Source: Tenodera sinensis
Taxonomy: Eukaryota > Arthropoda > Insecta > Mantodea > Mantidae
Direction: 5' to 3'
Length of the DNA: 64,000 bases
Assembly (NCBI GenBank): GCA_030765045.1
Contig: CM060963.1
Coordinates: 67,851,117-67,915,116 of the forward strand
The position numbers and the translations under genes were made by a program. The notes beneath the pieces are model-generated. The model searched no databases and had not been told where the DNA came from. It saw nothing but the letters and a program-made list of their open reading frames with translations. This document shows, piece after piece, positions 23,655-35,510 of this stretch; within the stretch, counting starts at the first letter, position 1, and each line of letters starts with the position of its first letter.

Positions 23655-23930
23655 TCCAGCGCAACAACCCTTCGCAGGTCAAGGCCACTGCGTCCCCCAT
23701 CTGTGCCCACTCCTGGCGTCTTAGTGGGGTACAGAACTGGAAAGTGGGACGTGTTCATTGCTCCGAGCCCTCCCGGTTGGTTATGCGGCCTTCTTTTTCA
23801 AGTAGCTCCTCAATTAGCCCCTTCGGGACCTAACGAGGTTCAGTGGCTCTATGTCAGTGCCGGTAGCGGGGATCGAACCCGCGTCCTCTGTGTCAGAGGC
23901 AGGCGCGCTAGAGAGGCGGACTTATATAAG
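23655..23930 (-). mobile_element. SINE family 1, copy 1 (tRNA-headed)
   Basis: Reversed, a tRNA-like head with B box GGTTCGATCCC (about 23870) is followed by a long body. It aligns with the 56.5-56.9 kb copy through blocks such as GGCGTC, GGTTATGCGGCCTTC / AGTTATGCGGTCTTC, AAGTAGCT and AACGAGG. Both copies are on the minus strand. Confidence 0.7.
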
Positions 23931-23944
23931 CTGTTCTTAAAAAG

Positions 23945-24340
23945 ACTTACTCCTTTATCTACTTAATGTTGATTGAGATAAGTATTTGTAGAGATTCAAA
24001 TCTTTTAAGAGCTGGCAGCTATGTGATGGCTTTAAAATTCCATTCTCTTTGTGTGACAAGGACATCAAAATACGTATAACCAGTTCCTTTCTGAGAAAAG
24101 TATAGGTATTGCAAAATATGAACAAAAATAAGGAATATTTAGAAAATATTTGATAAATTGTATACTTTGATGAATTGTATGCGGTAAGATGCATACCTTT
24201 AGCATTATGCAACTCATCCAGAATGAAAAAGACCTCAGAGGTTATTTCCAGAAAATTCAATTTCATTTCTCATGAAAATTTTAAGGTTCTGGTATTTTAA
24301 TCAAAATTCTTTGAACCACTTTGGATAAAATCAACGTTTT

Positions 24341-24383
<43 letters not shown>

Positions 24384-24400
24384 TTCCATGTAAACGATAG
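23945..24400 (+). repeat. Rep-A copy E, partial
   Basis: Carries TTCAAATCTTTTAAGAGCTG, AAAATTCCATTCTCTTTG and TTGAACCACTTTGGATAAAA in the Rep-A order. A 40-base A run sits at the TTTTCAAAAA step where other copies have TTTTCGAAAA. Confidence 0.6.
24342..24381. repeat. poly-A run
   Basis: About 40 A residues inside Rep-A copy E; an expansion of the element's own short A stretch, not a retroposon tail. Confidence 0.9.
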
Positions 24401-25826
24401 ACGTGCAGTATTTTATTAAAAATACTCGTTTGGTATCCAGGAAGATTACGGGAAGATTTTAAGTCCATGTTTTCTCAAGGTCTCCTGAAAATTTGAAACT
24501 GAGTGGTCCGAGAGGCATTTTAACTATAAAAATGCTAAAATATGAACATTAAGTTTAATGTGTCAAACTGAAATTATAATGTCAATATATATTTGATAAC
24601 AGAAAGAAACAAAAGGAGATTCTAGTCACTAGTTAAGGGGGAAGACGTAATAAAGCTGAATAGATTAAAGTCTCAAGAATGGAAGCCTAGGCAGATTTAA
24701 ATGAGTGATAAGGTTACAATTGTTGTCTGTACTAAGCCATAGTGATTCCGCGGGCTGATTCCTATCTTACCATGACGTGCTCTAAAGTTAGCCAATGGAA
24801 ATCGCTTCCTTCGTGTTGCTCACGCAAAACATATGCAACGCAACACACACTCGTATTGAATCGAGCCGAGATAACGCACGTGCAATTTCTGAGTTGTACG
24901 TAAGCTAACGCGTAACACGTTAAAGTGTTATAACGTTGTAGTTGAAGTTACAAAGTTACATTCTATTTAAATATCGTCGGCAGTTCTCTACAAATCTGGA
25001 CATTTACAAATAAAGTGATATGTTGGTTAATTCTTCGTTTGGTTCCATTCCTACCATAACTCACACATACCTTGCAGATTAGGACCTCTTGCTAGAGCTA
25101 GTCCGGACACCAAACACGAGATCTTATAGGTCTTAACGGCGACGTCTTCGACGGAGAGGAACGTTTGCGTCATGTGGCACGTTCGTTTAATGTGACCAAT
25201 TAGTCATTTGTGACTTTAAAATTTATATGGAAAAACCGTGTAGCACAAAAGTAAAATTTATAAGTACAATAGTAGTGCAAAAAATAAAGGTGTGAGCATA
25301 TTTCAGATACATTGCCTTAATATGATGTTTCATATTAACCAACTTGCAGTTATTGAGCTATAATATTCGTAGGGAGGGGCTAGGGGCTCTATTTATTATT
25401 ATTGGACCTCTAGACATGTATTTTGTGTAAAACGTCAATAACCTATTTAGGCCAAATAAGATACCTCCTCAGAGAAGGTAATAATGAAGTTTTTGAGATG
25501 AATATCTCTAAACTTTATATCAGGATGATTATTTCATAATCAAACCGGTTCAACAAGGTTTTCTACTGGTTTACATTAAATAGCAACGACAACATATAGG
25601 TCAGCGATGCCTAACCTTTGCAAAAGAGGCGAGTGTGGGTTTACCTCCTTCCAACATACGCGACCTACGTCTCTCTTTAACACCTTACCGTGCAATATGT
25701 TGCAGTGGCCGCTTGGTAACATGTAAGTTGTGTTTGATTTAGGAAAGCACTTGTGAATCTTACAGGATAAACATCTGTTCATTAGGGATTTCTTTAGTAC
25801 TGCTTACGTCCATCAATAAGAAGTCC

Positions 25827-25881
<55 letters not shown>

Positions 25882-26040
25882 AACGTCCTCCAACGTAGTG
25901 TCATTTTGATAGCTTTAAGCTAACCAACATTTGTCTTCTCAGAATAAGGGACAACTTCGAAAAAAACTTATACAGATAACTCACCCTAAGCAAGATTGGA
26001 ACTCGCGACCTCTCGAAGTGTGACAGACACTCTACAGAGG
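24401..26040. other. unassigned DNA, CpG-richer between 24.75 and 25.2 kb
   Basis: The 24.75-25.2 kb segment is richer in CpG (for example ACGCACGTGCAAT) and contains AATAAAGTGA near 25011, which could be the tail of a decayed LTR or a host 3' end. No frame supports either. A 49-base A run lies at 25831-25879. Confidence 0.35.
25831..25879. repeat. poly-A run
   Basis: Forty-nine A residues. No coding sequence or AATAAA is seen directly before it, so its origin is unresolved. Confidence 0.9.
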
Positions 26041-26420
26041 TATTTTGGAAAGTACCTTATTGCGAATTTTCTTGTAGGTGCAAGAGGAATATGGTAATAA
26101 GGGAATGCGGTAGGCTTTAAGCGATAGTGAAATATTTTAAGAGATGGCTGCTATGTGATTCTTTGAAATTCCGTTCTCTTTGCAAGGGCAAGGAACAAGA
26201 AAACGTACAAAATATTCCTATTTAAAAAAAAGGTATAAGTGGTATAAGTATTGGCAAATTCAAGCAAATAAGAAGAAATATGTCGTAAATGGTTCACTCA
26301 AAAGAAAAAAAAAAGAGGTATTTGGCATAAATTGTTACTGTTTAATATTTATGCAAAAATAATCCAGAATGAAGAGGTCCTCTGAGAACATTTCCAGAAA
26401 ATTCAAGGTATGACCTAGAA
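26041..26420 (+). repeat. Rep-A copy F, partial
   Basis: Contains AATTTTCTTGTAGGTGCAAG, GGCTTTAAGCGATAGTGAAA, ATTCCGTTCTCTTTGCAAGG and CCAGAAAATTCAAGG in the standard order. Both ends are missing. Confidence 0.6.
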
Positions 26421-26899
26421 ACATATATAAAATCGCCGGTTTGTGTACGACTGTCTGCCCCTGTGGGGCATTGCCGGTCACTGCGTAAGGTCCTCCAAAG
26501 AGAAGGTTGGACACCCCTTAGATATATTATTGTAGTTCTGGGCCTACTTTTATGAACATTTTCAAAGAAGCATTGGGGCCAAGAGGAGCAACATGAAGAA
26601 ATAGCATAGGGGATATTCCTGTGAACCTCCATTAATCGCAGCATCCACATGCTATTGGTATCCCAGAAGACTAACACATGAATAGAAATCTCAAAAGAAG
26701 CACTTAATTACTTTTCACGGCAAACATATTTTTTGCCTCTAGGATGCATATATTAGCTACAGAATCCCAGAAAACCCCTCGTTCTCAATCCCAGCTAAGA
26801 CCTTTCATTAGAGAGCCTAAAGCCCTTTGCAAAAGAGACAACTAAGCAAGAAGTATGTTTTACAGCAGAATCTCCTTGAGTGTGAAGGTCACGAGTAGA

Positions 26900-28340
26900 A
26901 AAACTGACTCTCTTCCCTTTTATAAACCATTCTTAAAAATATTATTTCTTCCTATATATCTTGTTACTGAGATAACTCATTACACATGCACAAAATCATT
27001 GCATAAAGAGGATACAGAAGATTAAAGCGATAGTCACATTTTTAAAACTGGATCGCTATATTTGGCTTTCAAATTCCAAGTGTTTACATGACCACAAGAG
27101 AAAACCAATAGACGGACAACACCAAAACTGTTTGACAATTCAAAACAATAACAAGTACTCGTAATATGTCCAGAATATTGGCTTCAAAAAATTGTAATTT
27201 AAATAAATTGTGCTTTAACGAAATATATAGGTTTTGTGAACATTTTGCCTATCTCTAGCAGTTTACCAATTATCTGAAAGTCATTTTAAATAAAAGAAGA
27301 TTCACAGGCTATATCCAGAGAATTCAAGTTATGATTGTATCATTAAAATGCGTTAAATACACATTTAAACCAAAATCAATTATTTTTTACGAAATGAAAA
27401 TAACCCCAAAAATTGTTGTATTGTACTCACATTATAAGTTTAAGTATTTACGGCAAAATCAACAATGCAAATTAGTATTGCATGTATCTTAGTAAGGCAC
27501 AGAATCCTAATACAAGAAAGAAACACAAAACCCATAAACTAAACACAAATATATCATTGTTTGCGGTTAATCACAACTTTACTATTCAAAATTAGACCGA
27601 TAAACTTTTAAACCAGAGAAATGGCTGGTGTCTTTGCGAGAGTACGGCAGAATAGGGCACGCCGATACATTCTTTGTGTTAATCGCAATGGGCGTGCGTT
27701 CCAACATTTACTTTGAATAGTAAAGCTATGATTAACTATAAACAATGAAATGTTTGTGTTCCGTTTTTATTTCTAGGGTGAAGATTGTGTACCTTACTAA
27801 GCTAACCGCAATACTAATTTGCATTGTTGATTCTGCCGTAAATACTTAAACTGGGTGGAAGACATTAACTCGTCTTCCGCTTAAACGAAACACCGCAGCA
27901 AAAAACTTTCCTTTACGAAAAGTGTTTAAAATATTGTTATCCACCAGTTCCCAAAGTTTGTTGGTCTAATTTTGGGGCATACTGTACAGTCTAGTTGCCA
28001 TACAAGTATCTTAAACATATAGAATTTTAATAAAAACCGTTAGCCATTTTTGAGAAAATTAACATTTTCAAAAAAAAAAAAATGTCTATGTAAAGAGTGA
28101 TTTAGGGTGGAGGAACTTTCCTCAAAATCTTTGTATTGCATCTGTAAAAGATATAGAACTAAAATACCAACTTCGATTTTCTCCTAATTTATCGTTTTTG
28201 AGTAATGCTGTTCACAGACACACACAGACAGTTGGCTCTTTTTCTAAAAATGTTTTTTATTCAGGTGTTTCCAAATATTTTCCGTGAAATATCGACATCG
28301 AAATTTTGGGTGGAATACAATATTTCTCCCATTTACTATT
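26900..28340 (+). repeat. Rep-A copy G, split by a foldback element
   Basis: The 5' part (26900-27370) has AACCATTCTTAAAAA, AAGCGATAGTCACAT, GTTTACCAATTATC. The 3' part (28000-28340) resumes with ATCTTAAACATATAGAATTT and TTAGCCATTTTTGAGAAAAT and runs to the TTTTGGGTGGAATACAATAT end. About 630 bp between them includes the foldback element at 27437-27852. Confidence 0.7.
27437..27852. mobile_element. foldback (long-inverted-repeat) MITE
   Basis: Two arms of about 154 bp (27437-27590) and 141 bp (27712-27852) are inverted copies of each other with about 120 bp between. Both outer ends read AGTTTAAGTATTTACGGC, then AATCAACAATGCAAATTAGT. Both inner ends read CTATTCAAA. No ORF is present. No clear target duplication was found, so the superfamily cannot be named. 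Confidence 0.85.
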
Positions 28341-29048
28341 CGGAATAAAGAAAGTAAAAATCCACAATTCATTTGAGAGGCATAGATAGTAAAATTTGTT
28401 GTCACATCCTGGGGAAATGCCAATCTTCGTGTTTAACAGATTTCCGTTTGAATTATTGTGCTATTGCACACAAGCACACGTATCTAAAACTGATTATCTA
28501 GGTTTGCAGGGCTATAAATATGTATTTTCAGTGAAATATTTGAATAGAATTCGTGTCTAGTGCAACACTTCCTTCTAGTTTTAAAGCTAGATGCAGAGAA
28601 AGCAAAAACTGTTACCTTGAAGTAAACTACTGCATTCTTTTATTTTTTATTTAGGAACAAAGGGCATGAATAAAAGAACGTACCACTTTTCTGCAACTAC
28701 CTCAATCAAGCAAATTACCCCAAAGGGTTCTAGCTGTGCAGAGCAAAGAAAGCTGTAATTTCTGCCGTCTGATTGGCCTATGGGCCTTTATTATAGTTTT
28801 TGAGCCACAATTTGCTTTGTTTTGTATCACCTACTAACCTACATCTCGTTCGTTCCACAAATAGCGTTCCAGCACGTGCATAAAAACCACCACTTCCTTC
28901 ATTTAAATAAACACGACTTAGCGTGTGATGTTTGGGATCGTTTTACGGTTAAAAGAATATACGAAACATTGCTAAAATTATAGCAAAGGTTACTTTGCAA
29001 AACTAAGATAATTGGAATTACTAACCTGTAGTAGTCTGTAGAATATTA

Positions 29049-29290
29049 AAAGAATAATCTGGTGTGTTGCATTCATATGACTTTCTCACGGTCTAAAAAC
29101 TATTCTTACAAAAGCTTGTTATCTAAGGCACTTTCTATTAATAACAAGTAAACGTTCAATATCATTTACCCATTCATTGCAGAAACGATGGTCAAATTTT
29201 CAAGGAGTGTGGCGCTATTTAATAGTTTTGAAATTCCATGCTGTTAGCATTTACAAGACAAGGGGGGGGGGGGAATCCATAAAGTGAGTG
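29049..29290 (+). repeat. Rep-A copy R, 5' fragment
   Basis: Starts TCTGGTGTGTTGCATTCATA and continues ACTATTCTTACAAAA, CATTGCAGAAACG and TTGAAATTCCATGCTGTTAG in Rep-A order; the rest is missing. A 13-base G run is near 29261. Confidence 0.55.
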
Positions 29291-29420
29291 CTTAAACAAC
29301 ATCTATATTTCTGCGTAACAAAGAAGTGTGTCTCTTATGTTTTAACAATTGTGTAGAATGCAGAGGACTGAGTGCAGAGAATTCAAGAAATATATTGTAA
29401 CAAAATGACAGTTCGACGAT

Positions 29421-29438
29421 TCCCACTCCTGACATCAA
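29421..29438 (-). other. primer-binding site of LTR 1 (tRNA-Leu type)
   Basis: Minus strand TTGATGTCAGGAGTGGGA begins one base past the LTR. Apart from the second and third bases it equals TGGTGTCAGGAGTGGGA, the complement of a tRNA-Leu 3' end. Confidence 0.65.
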
Positions 29439-30538
29439 TGTAACAATTGACAAAGTCGAGTTACTTCTTCTTGTCACCTTATTTCTCCTCTAAATACGAG
29501 GAATAAGAATAGAGAATTTGAATAGAGAATGGGAATTTGGCAGTGAAACCAGATTTATTGTGTCCAAGAGGGCATCGCCGGGAGGAAGAATAAGGCGAAA
29601 GGAGACTCCGGGCAGTTAGATCCAGACTAATGGTGCAGAAAGTGACAGAGGTCCCAAAGGTTTCCCAAGTTTGAAGACACCTTGAAGATTTTGGGTTATC
29701 AGGGTGAAGTCAGGGAGAGCTCGACGCGGGGTCCAACAGCCCCAGATGCCGCTTTCTTTTCCACCCGGATTCCGTGGACAACGAGGGACGGAAAGAGTTC
29801 CTGTGTGCATATCATCCTTGCCAAGCTGCACCTAACGCCTTCGCTGATATTGTGACCCTGAAAAACTAACGGGATGAGGGATGAATGAAACTATTAATGA
29901 AAATGTGGAAAAGCAGGAAATTCAGGGAATGTAATTATCCTTCCCAGCATTCGCCAGGCCACCAGGGGTAACCCCAAAAAACGCAAGGGTCAGGAAGGTT
30001 GGCCACTAGGAATCGAACCCACAACCTCCCGAATGCAAGCCTCACACGGTACCGCGAAGCCACCTTTCTTGGTTCTCTTCTCCAACTGGTGCAAAACCCA
30101 GTTCTGATTTATGCTTAATACAGTCTACAATAAGCATAAACAGCTGTTCTGCAACACATAGTGTAATAGCTGGCTTCGACAATCACACCCTCTAAAACTG
30201 CTTCAAACAACAAAGAACTTCGAAACGGCGATTAAATGTCCCAAAACTGTCTGACGTCTACACACACGCACAAGCACACACATTCTGCTAACAGGTGGCT
30301 CGTTCATCACTCACGACTGCATCACAAACTGTTCTCTCGCCATCGCACTCGCTTATATAGGCGAGAATAACGTCGCACTCATTTTCCATTTCTCGACCTT
30401 CTCACAAACAAGCCGGCAGTGGAATGTTCGCGAACAGTCGAGAAGGGCCGCCGCTCCATTGCCGTCGGTCACGTGTTTACATGCCGCGCAGGTAGCTTGA
30501 CCTTCAGTACCTGAGACGCGCGGTCACCCGGAGTAACA
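29439..30538 (-). mobile_element. Gypsy-type LTR 1, carrying a SINE
   Basis: Read on the minus strand the LTR starts TGTTACTCCGGGTGACC (30538), has TATA box CTATATAAGC (30352-30360), a weak polyadenylation motif AAATAAGG near 29480, and ends TTGTTACA (29439). A primer-binding site follows immediately. A tRNA-headed SINE of about 560 bp (29520-30080) explains why this copy is about 1,100 bp against 549 bp at 50.1 kb. The internal coding region is absent except a short leader, so this is a truncated element or recombination product. Confidence 0.7.
29520..30080 (-). mobile_element. SINE family 2 copy, nested in LTR 1
   Basis: Reversed, the head reads GGCTTCGCGGTACCGTGTG, then GAGGCTTGCATTCGGGAGG and B box GGGTTCGATTCCTA (about 30010). 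The same head recurs on the plus strand at 57.83 kb. A body of about 500 bp follows with no ORF. It interrupts an LTR that is uninterrupted at 50.1 kb. Confidence 0.65.
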
Positions 30539-31499
30539 ATACCTTGTCAATCAAATATCTTAAAATTGTGATGTTTTAATACAGATCATTTGAGATATTC
30601 TTGAGAAAATAAATTTCGAAAAATGTTCCATGTAAAACACAGTTTGTTATGCGTTGCACTAAATTTTATGATTGTTATGTTTGTGGTGTGCAATTATTAC
30701 AGAAGGCATTCTACTTTTAAAAATTATCGCAGAAAATGGAGAGAAAATTGCAAGTTGTAGTACGCAGAAATAGCACAAGCTAAATAGTAGGTTAGTAGCT
30801 TTGTAGTTTATTAAAGAATTTGGATCTTAGGTAAGTATATCTATTGCTTAAATTTCTTTTATCCAGACATTTCTTTTTCTAGTTGGAGTTCATCGCAACA
30901 TTCTGCACACGTTTAGTGGAACAGATTTCTTGAAGAAATTGCATGTAAATGGTTTTTGATCTAACGACAGAAGGAAAGATCAAAATTGTGAATGATTACA
31001 ATGTGCTTTCTCATTACAAAACTTTTGGTCAATTCAGCTAAAATATTTTAAGTTTATATTGCAGACATAACCAATTAATAATTCTAAATTTGGTTTCGGT
31101 ATCTTTATATTTTTAAAACTCGTTTTTCACTGAATTCTGTAGTCCAATACCAAGAGTTCCACATATTTGAAATGTAAACTTCTCTTTTATATAGCCCTGT
31201 CATTTATCACGTCATAACGCACAAAACGGATCTAAAAATTGTAATTTTCATGGCGATGTTACAGTTTAGACATTTTTGAAACAATGATTAACTCAAAAGT
31301 CGCTTACAGAGATTTTATGAGAATTTTGATGCTTGATGTTTTTGAAATATTAACGAAAATTTTGCTTTCATGAGAAATGTTAAACAATCTAAAGCACGCA
31401 TAAAAGTATCCAAATACTCCGATTTTAAAATAAAAATCCTCAATTCCATAAAAGTTCTCTCTCCCGGCACATATCTTCATCACGTGGTGTAGTACCATC
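30539..31499. other. unassigned DNA with a trace of Rep-A
   Basis: 30560-30640 keeps a short Rep-A trace (GATATTCTTGAGAAAATAAA, TTCGAAAAATGTTCCATGTA). The rest is unassigned. Confidence 0.4.
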
Positions 31500-31509
31500 C
31501 AATCTATAC

Positions 31510-32095
31510 CAGACCTGGACGACTCGCGGGATGCCCTAAGTCTACCTTCATATTTTTAGCTGCTAAACACACAGTTCTCGATGCAAAGCCTAAGTGCCTG
31601 TTCCGCCTTCAAAGCCACCAGCCACCGTTTCCTGGGTCTGCCCACCGATCTCCTACCTTTAGGATCATTTTGCATTATTTGTTTAGTAATTCTAATATCT
31701 ACCATTCTTTCAACACGTTTTTTCTACTTTTGTTTAAAATCTTTTAACCTTTCACTTATATTGACAATTCCTAATTCTTTTCTTATACTCTCATTTACTA
31801 TTAGGCCTCTCTTTGTAGATTCGTTTACATTTCTTAAGAATTTCATTTCTGAAGCCTGTGTTTTACTCTGTTGCTTTTTAGTTAATGTCCAAGATTCAAG
31901 TCCGTATGCTAGTATATGTGCAGCCATAATTTTTGTAGAACTTTAATTTTGGTTCTTTACATACTTTCTTTCTAAATGTTCTATTAATTGTTCCACACAC
32001 TCTTTGAAATTTGTATATTTTATTATTCACGTTATATTCCATGTCATAACCAACATGAATTCCCAAGTAGTTAAAATAACTTACCTATTCTACAC
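31510..32095 (-). pseudogene. non-LTR retrotransposon reverse transcriptase C-terminal fragment
   Basis: Minus-strand frames read FNYLGIHVGYDMEYNVNNKI, FQRVCGTINRTFRKKV, then after a frameshift near 31930 MAAHILAYGLESWTLTKKQQ, EMKFLRNVNESTKRGL and SIRKELGIVNISERL. A further frame gives PKGRRSVGRPRKRWL. These are the consecutive thumb and C-terminal blocks of LINE ORF2. The catalytic domain is absent upstream. The family appears distinct from the 1 kb fragment (sequence differs at GLESWTLT versus CETWVLQS). No 3' tail repeat is evident. Confidence 0.85.
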
Positions 32096-32528
32096 AAAAT
32101 GTTGTTTACAACTATTTATGTTTTATACTTTGCAATTAAAATAACTAGCGTACTACTAGGAGGTCCTGGCTAGGATTTTAGTACGTAGTACGCCACGGTG
32201 ATACTGTTTTGTGATTGTTTATGTACCAAGATATTTATAGAAAATGATGAGCACACTGAAAATATTCATTTAGCAGCGGCAACTTTGTACTTTATACATA
32301 TCTATATCACAGAAAAGTTGCTAATATATTTTATGGTTTTCGAGCAAGATTGCAGGTAACTCATTTCGTACCTACCACACCTCTATAATGTCGAGTTAAT
32401 GTTACATTCGAGTAGCCATTCTACTTGGTTTCACGCGTCAAAGTAAAATGCTTTATGAAAGGTTATTTCTGATTTCTAACTAGTTTCTTCGTTAAACATA
32501 CAGCATGACATCGCTTATTGGTTCATAT

Positions 32529-32700
32529 TACAGTAGAAGCCCGAAATACCGCGGTTCGAAATACCGCGGATTCGTAAGTTATGTCCACGAAGATATATAT
32601 TACTTGTTATTTATTTACTTATTTATTATTTCAAAGCTGAGTTTAAAGCTGACCTTTCGATATACCGCGGAACAGTTATAACACGGGGCTAAAACATGTC
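32529..32700. mobile_element. pogo/Tigger-like terminal end, truncated
   Basis: After a TA dinucleotide (32529-32530) the sequence CAGTAGAAGCCCGAAATACC starts an end resembling pogo-group termini (CAGTAGAACCTCG type). TACCGCGG follows three times in similar context: GAAATACCGCGG at 32543 and 32558, GATATACCGCGG at 32659. No matching inverted end or transposase was found nearby, so this is a truncated or decayed copy. Confidence 0.45.
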
Positions 32701-33392
32701 CCCCAAGAACTGCCTTATTTGGGGATTTTGCTGCATTTTTTAACTGGATTTGTTTCAAACCGCTCAGAGATAAGTAGCGTTGGAAGAAACATCTACGGAA
32801 ATGGGCCACATTTTCTGCTTCTAAGGTACATGCTACTAGTACAGGTGGACATTTCCTGTGTGTCAATAAAGGAGAGCATTTTGCCGTTCCCGTACTATGC
32901 AATATATCTTTCGTACACCCTATGAAAAAAACTCCAAAATATAAAACTCGTCGAAGCTGTACATCAAATACATGTGCATCTATAACTCATTTAGCATCCG
33001 CAAGGTATACATGTAGAATGTACCAAATATAGGACAAAAATTGTGTTACGGCCGCTTTATCAGTTTTGACAAACAAAAATTTATTGTATTCCCAAAAGAT
33101 TTAGCTATTGTCAGGGCGATATACACTGTCATGTACGGAGACCTGTTGTAGATACAATATTCCTGCTTTCGTGCCAACTTTCAAAGCATTGGTTCGCTCA
33201 TGTGATGTTATCTGATGCAACACACTTGCTGGGGCAAGTTTATATGTAGAGAATGTGGTGATACATACGTATACATGAACTATACATTTCTAATAACACA
33301 TATCTGTGCCACAGATTTCAGTCTTAAGAATACATAGAAAAGTTGGTAATCCGAACACAAGTGGAGAACTATTGAAATCCTATGCATCACAT

Positions 33393-33781
33393 AGTACAAA
33401 TGACAATACCAGTTACCTCTCTTGTCTCATTATTTTATCTTCTGAAATTGAATCCCAAAATACAGTTCTGTTTGATGCTTAGCACAATCTACAATTCTTG
33501 ACCTTGCCACTCTCAGCTGTTCTGTCCTCCTGTAACCTTGACACGCACTTCACTGTCCTCCTCTGTCTCACAAACAGCTGGCTGCGATGATACACTCACT
33601 AGCCTAACACTTAAAAAGCTCCCTTCTGACAACACTGACTGGCTCACTCATATAGTCAAGAGTGACGTAGACTGATTTTTCTTGAAATCCCCTTTTCTCC
33701 AAACTTCGCGTAAACAAGCACGAGAAAAGCTTCAGGCCTTCTCAATGTCGTCGGTTTGCGTGTTTACTAGGTAGCTATCTC
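33393..33781 (-). mobile_element. Gypsy-type LTR 3, truncated by a LINE
   Basis: Aligns with LTR 1 and LTR 2 by eye: AGTACAAATGACA with CAGTTACCTCTCTTG, a TTATTTTATC block, GATGCTTAGCACAATCTACA, a TATA-like CATATAG near 33650, CGTAAACAAGC and GTCGTCGG..CGTGTTTAC. It stops where the LINE 5' region begins. The primer-binding site is degenerate. Confidence 0.5.
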
Positions 33782-33789
33782 CGACCTTA

Positions 33790-35223
33790 TTTTGATGTCA
33801 AACGAGGGGGACCTTGTAACCCCCACCGGGCGCGTCCCCCGGGTGGCGTATGGGGGAGCCCAGCAGAAATGGTGGGTTGGTCCGAATAGCTACGGTAATA
33901 AGGACCCGTGGACCAACAAGGAGCCCGGTTCCTGGGGGCTTACATACTGGGACACCCTATCTCCAGGGGATATAAATATGGAGGTCCCATGCCAGCGGTA
34001 ACTGGGTGACATTCATGGCGGCGGAAGAGGCAGCCCTTCATTTGGGGATGGTACATATGATAGACGTGACTGTTAGTCTATGAGCTGGCAGCCCCAGCAA
34101 CAGTCTTACTCTGCTTCACGTTGGTACCGTGTCCAGAGGGCAATTAACTCTACTCAATCTCTTCAAGGAAATAGAAACGGCCGGATAAATATTATGACGA
34201 CCCCAGCTCAGAAAAAGGACAAAAGATTTGGAATATCGGAGGAACTGAAACTAGCTGTTTGAAATGTAAGAGGTATATGCCACAAAGAAGACGAATTACA
34301 GAAAGAACTTAAACAAATAGATATTGATATAGCAATCATCCCAGAAACGAAAAAGAAATTAAAGGGATCTGTAGAGTTGGAAGATTATATAATGTTATAC
34401 AGTGGAGTCTCACAAAACAAGAGAGCATCGGCAGGAATTGCAATACTATTAAAGAAAACATGGAAAACAAAAATACAGAGTTACGAATTTATTGATGAAC
34501 GCATAATGAAACTGAGATATAAAACACCCAGAGAGCCAATGACAATAATAGGACGCTATGCTCCAGAGGAAGGGAAATTAGAAGATACAAATAAATTCTA
34601 TGATCAGCTACAAACTACATTGGACTAATCAAATAAAAATGATTATACAATCATAGCAGAAGATTTAAATGCTAGAATAGGGAGTATTCCAATTTCAAAC
34701 ATAATTGGAACAAATGGAGAACCTACAATCAATACCAATGGAAATATCTTAAGAAACTTTGTATCATATAACACATTGCAAATTACAAATACATTCTTCC
34801 GCCACAAAGACTTACATAAATATACCTGGAGTGCTAGAGGTAGACGTACAATCATAGATTATGTCATCGTAAATGAAAAAGTATCAAAATTAGTGGAAGA
34901 TACACGAGTATTTAGAGAATATAATGTAAGTACAGACCACCTCCTATTAATTTCAAGAATTTCAATACCATCTAGGTGGAAAAAAATTAAAAGACACGTA
35001 AATTAACCAAAACAAACTTTTAAAGTTCACCTTCTTCAAGAAGGAAGTACATTACAACTATATCAGAAGCGTCTTGATCAATATGTTGATGAAAACCCAA
35101 AAAATAATATTATAAATTTAGAATGGGAAGAAATTAAACGTATAACTATAAAGGCTGCATCAGAAGTATTGGGCAAGAGGACTAAAAGATATCAAAATAG
35201 AGGACTAAAAGTTTGGAATGAAG

Positions 35224-35274
<51 letters not shown>

Positions 35275-35510
35275 ACAGACACACAGACACAGACACACAC
35301 ACGCACACACGCACACGCACCCACACACACAGCCACACACACATCCACACACGCACACATCCACACACACACATCCACACACACACATCCACACACACAT
35401 CCACACACACACACACACACACACATACAACTTATCCTAACGAGGAAAACTTAATATATAGGCGCTTAAAACCGCAAATAATTGAAACCAAATGGATACA
35501 GCGATATTAA
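33790..35510 (+). pseudogene. LINE 5' region and endonuclease, broken, with CA expansion
   Basis: A GC-rich 5' leader (33798-34070, with GGACCTTGTAACCCCCACCG) precedes an apurinic-type endonuclease (EEP family). Visible motifs: NVRGI (34263), IIPETKKK, ASAGIAILLKK, RYAPEEGK, IIAEDLNARIG, ARGRRTIIDYVIVNEK and STDHLLL (about 34937). In-frame stops lie at 34260 (TGA where WNVRG is expected), 34626 and 35004. The linker continues to GLKVWNEE at 35224, where a 200-bp CA array interrupts it; NEENLIYRRLKPQIIETKW follows and the reverse transcriptase is missing. The endonuclease would nick target DNA for target-primed reverse transcription; this copy cannot. It cuts into LTR 3, giving a relative age. 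Confidence 0.88.
35225..35425. repeat. (CA)n array with CAGACA, CGCACA and CATCCA variants, inside a LINE ORF
   Basis: A pure CA run of about 45 bp passes into ACACAGAC, CACGCACA and CACATCCACA units. The TH- and CV-rich frames across it are artefacts. Confidence 0.95.

Noticed and set aside
24342..24381. Poly-A run as a retroposon tail
   Set aside because: It sits within Rep-A at a position with a natural A stretch, and the element continues after it.
26342..26677. 111-codon minus-strand frame
   Set aside because: No domain, overlaps the end of Rep-A copy F, and has no splice or promoter support.
35169..35510. 113-codon His/Thr-rich frame and its minus-strand Cys/Val shadows
   Set aside because: Produced by the CA array within a broken LINE ORF.
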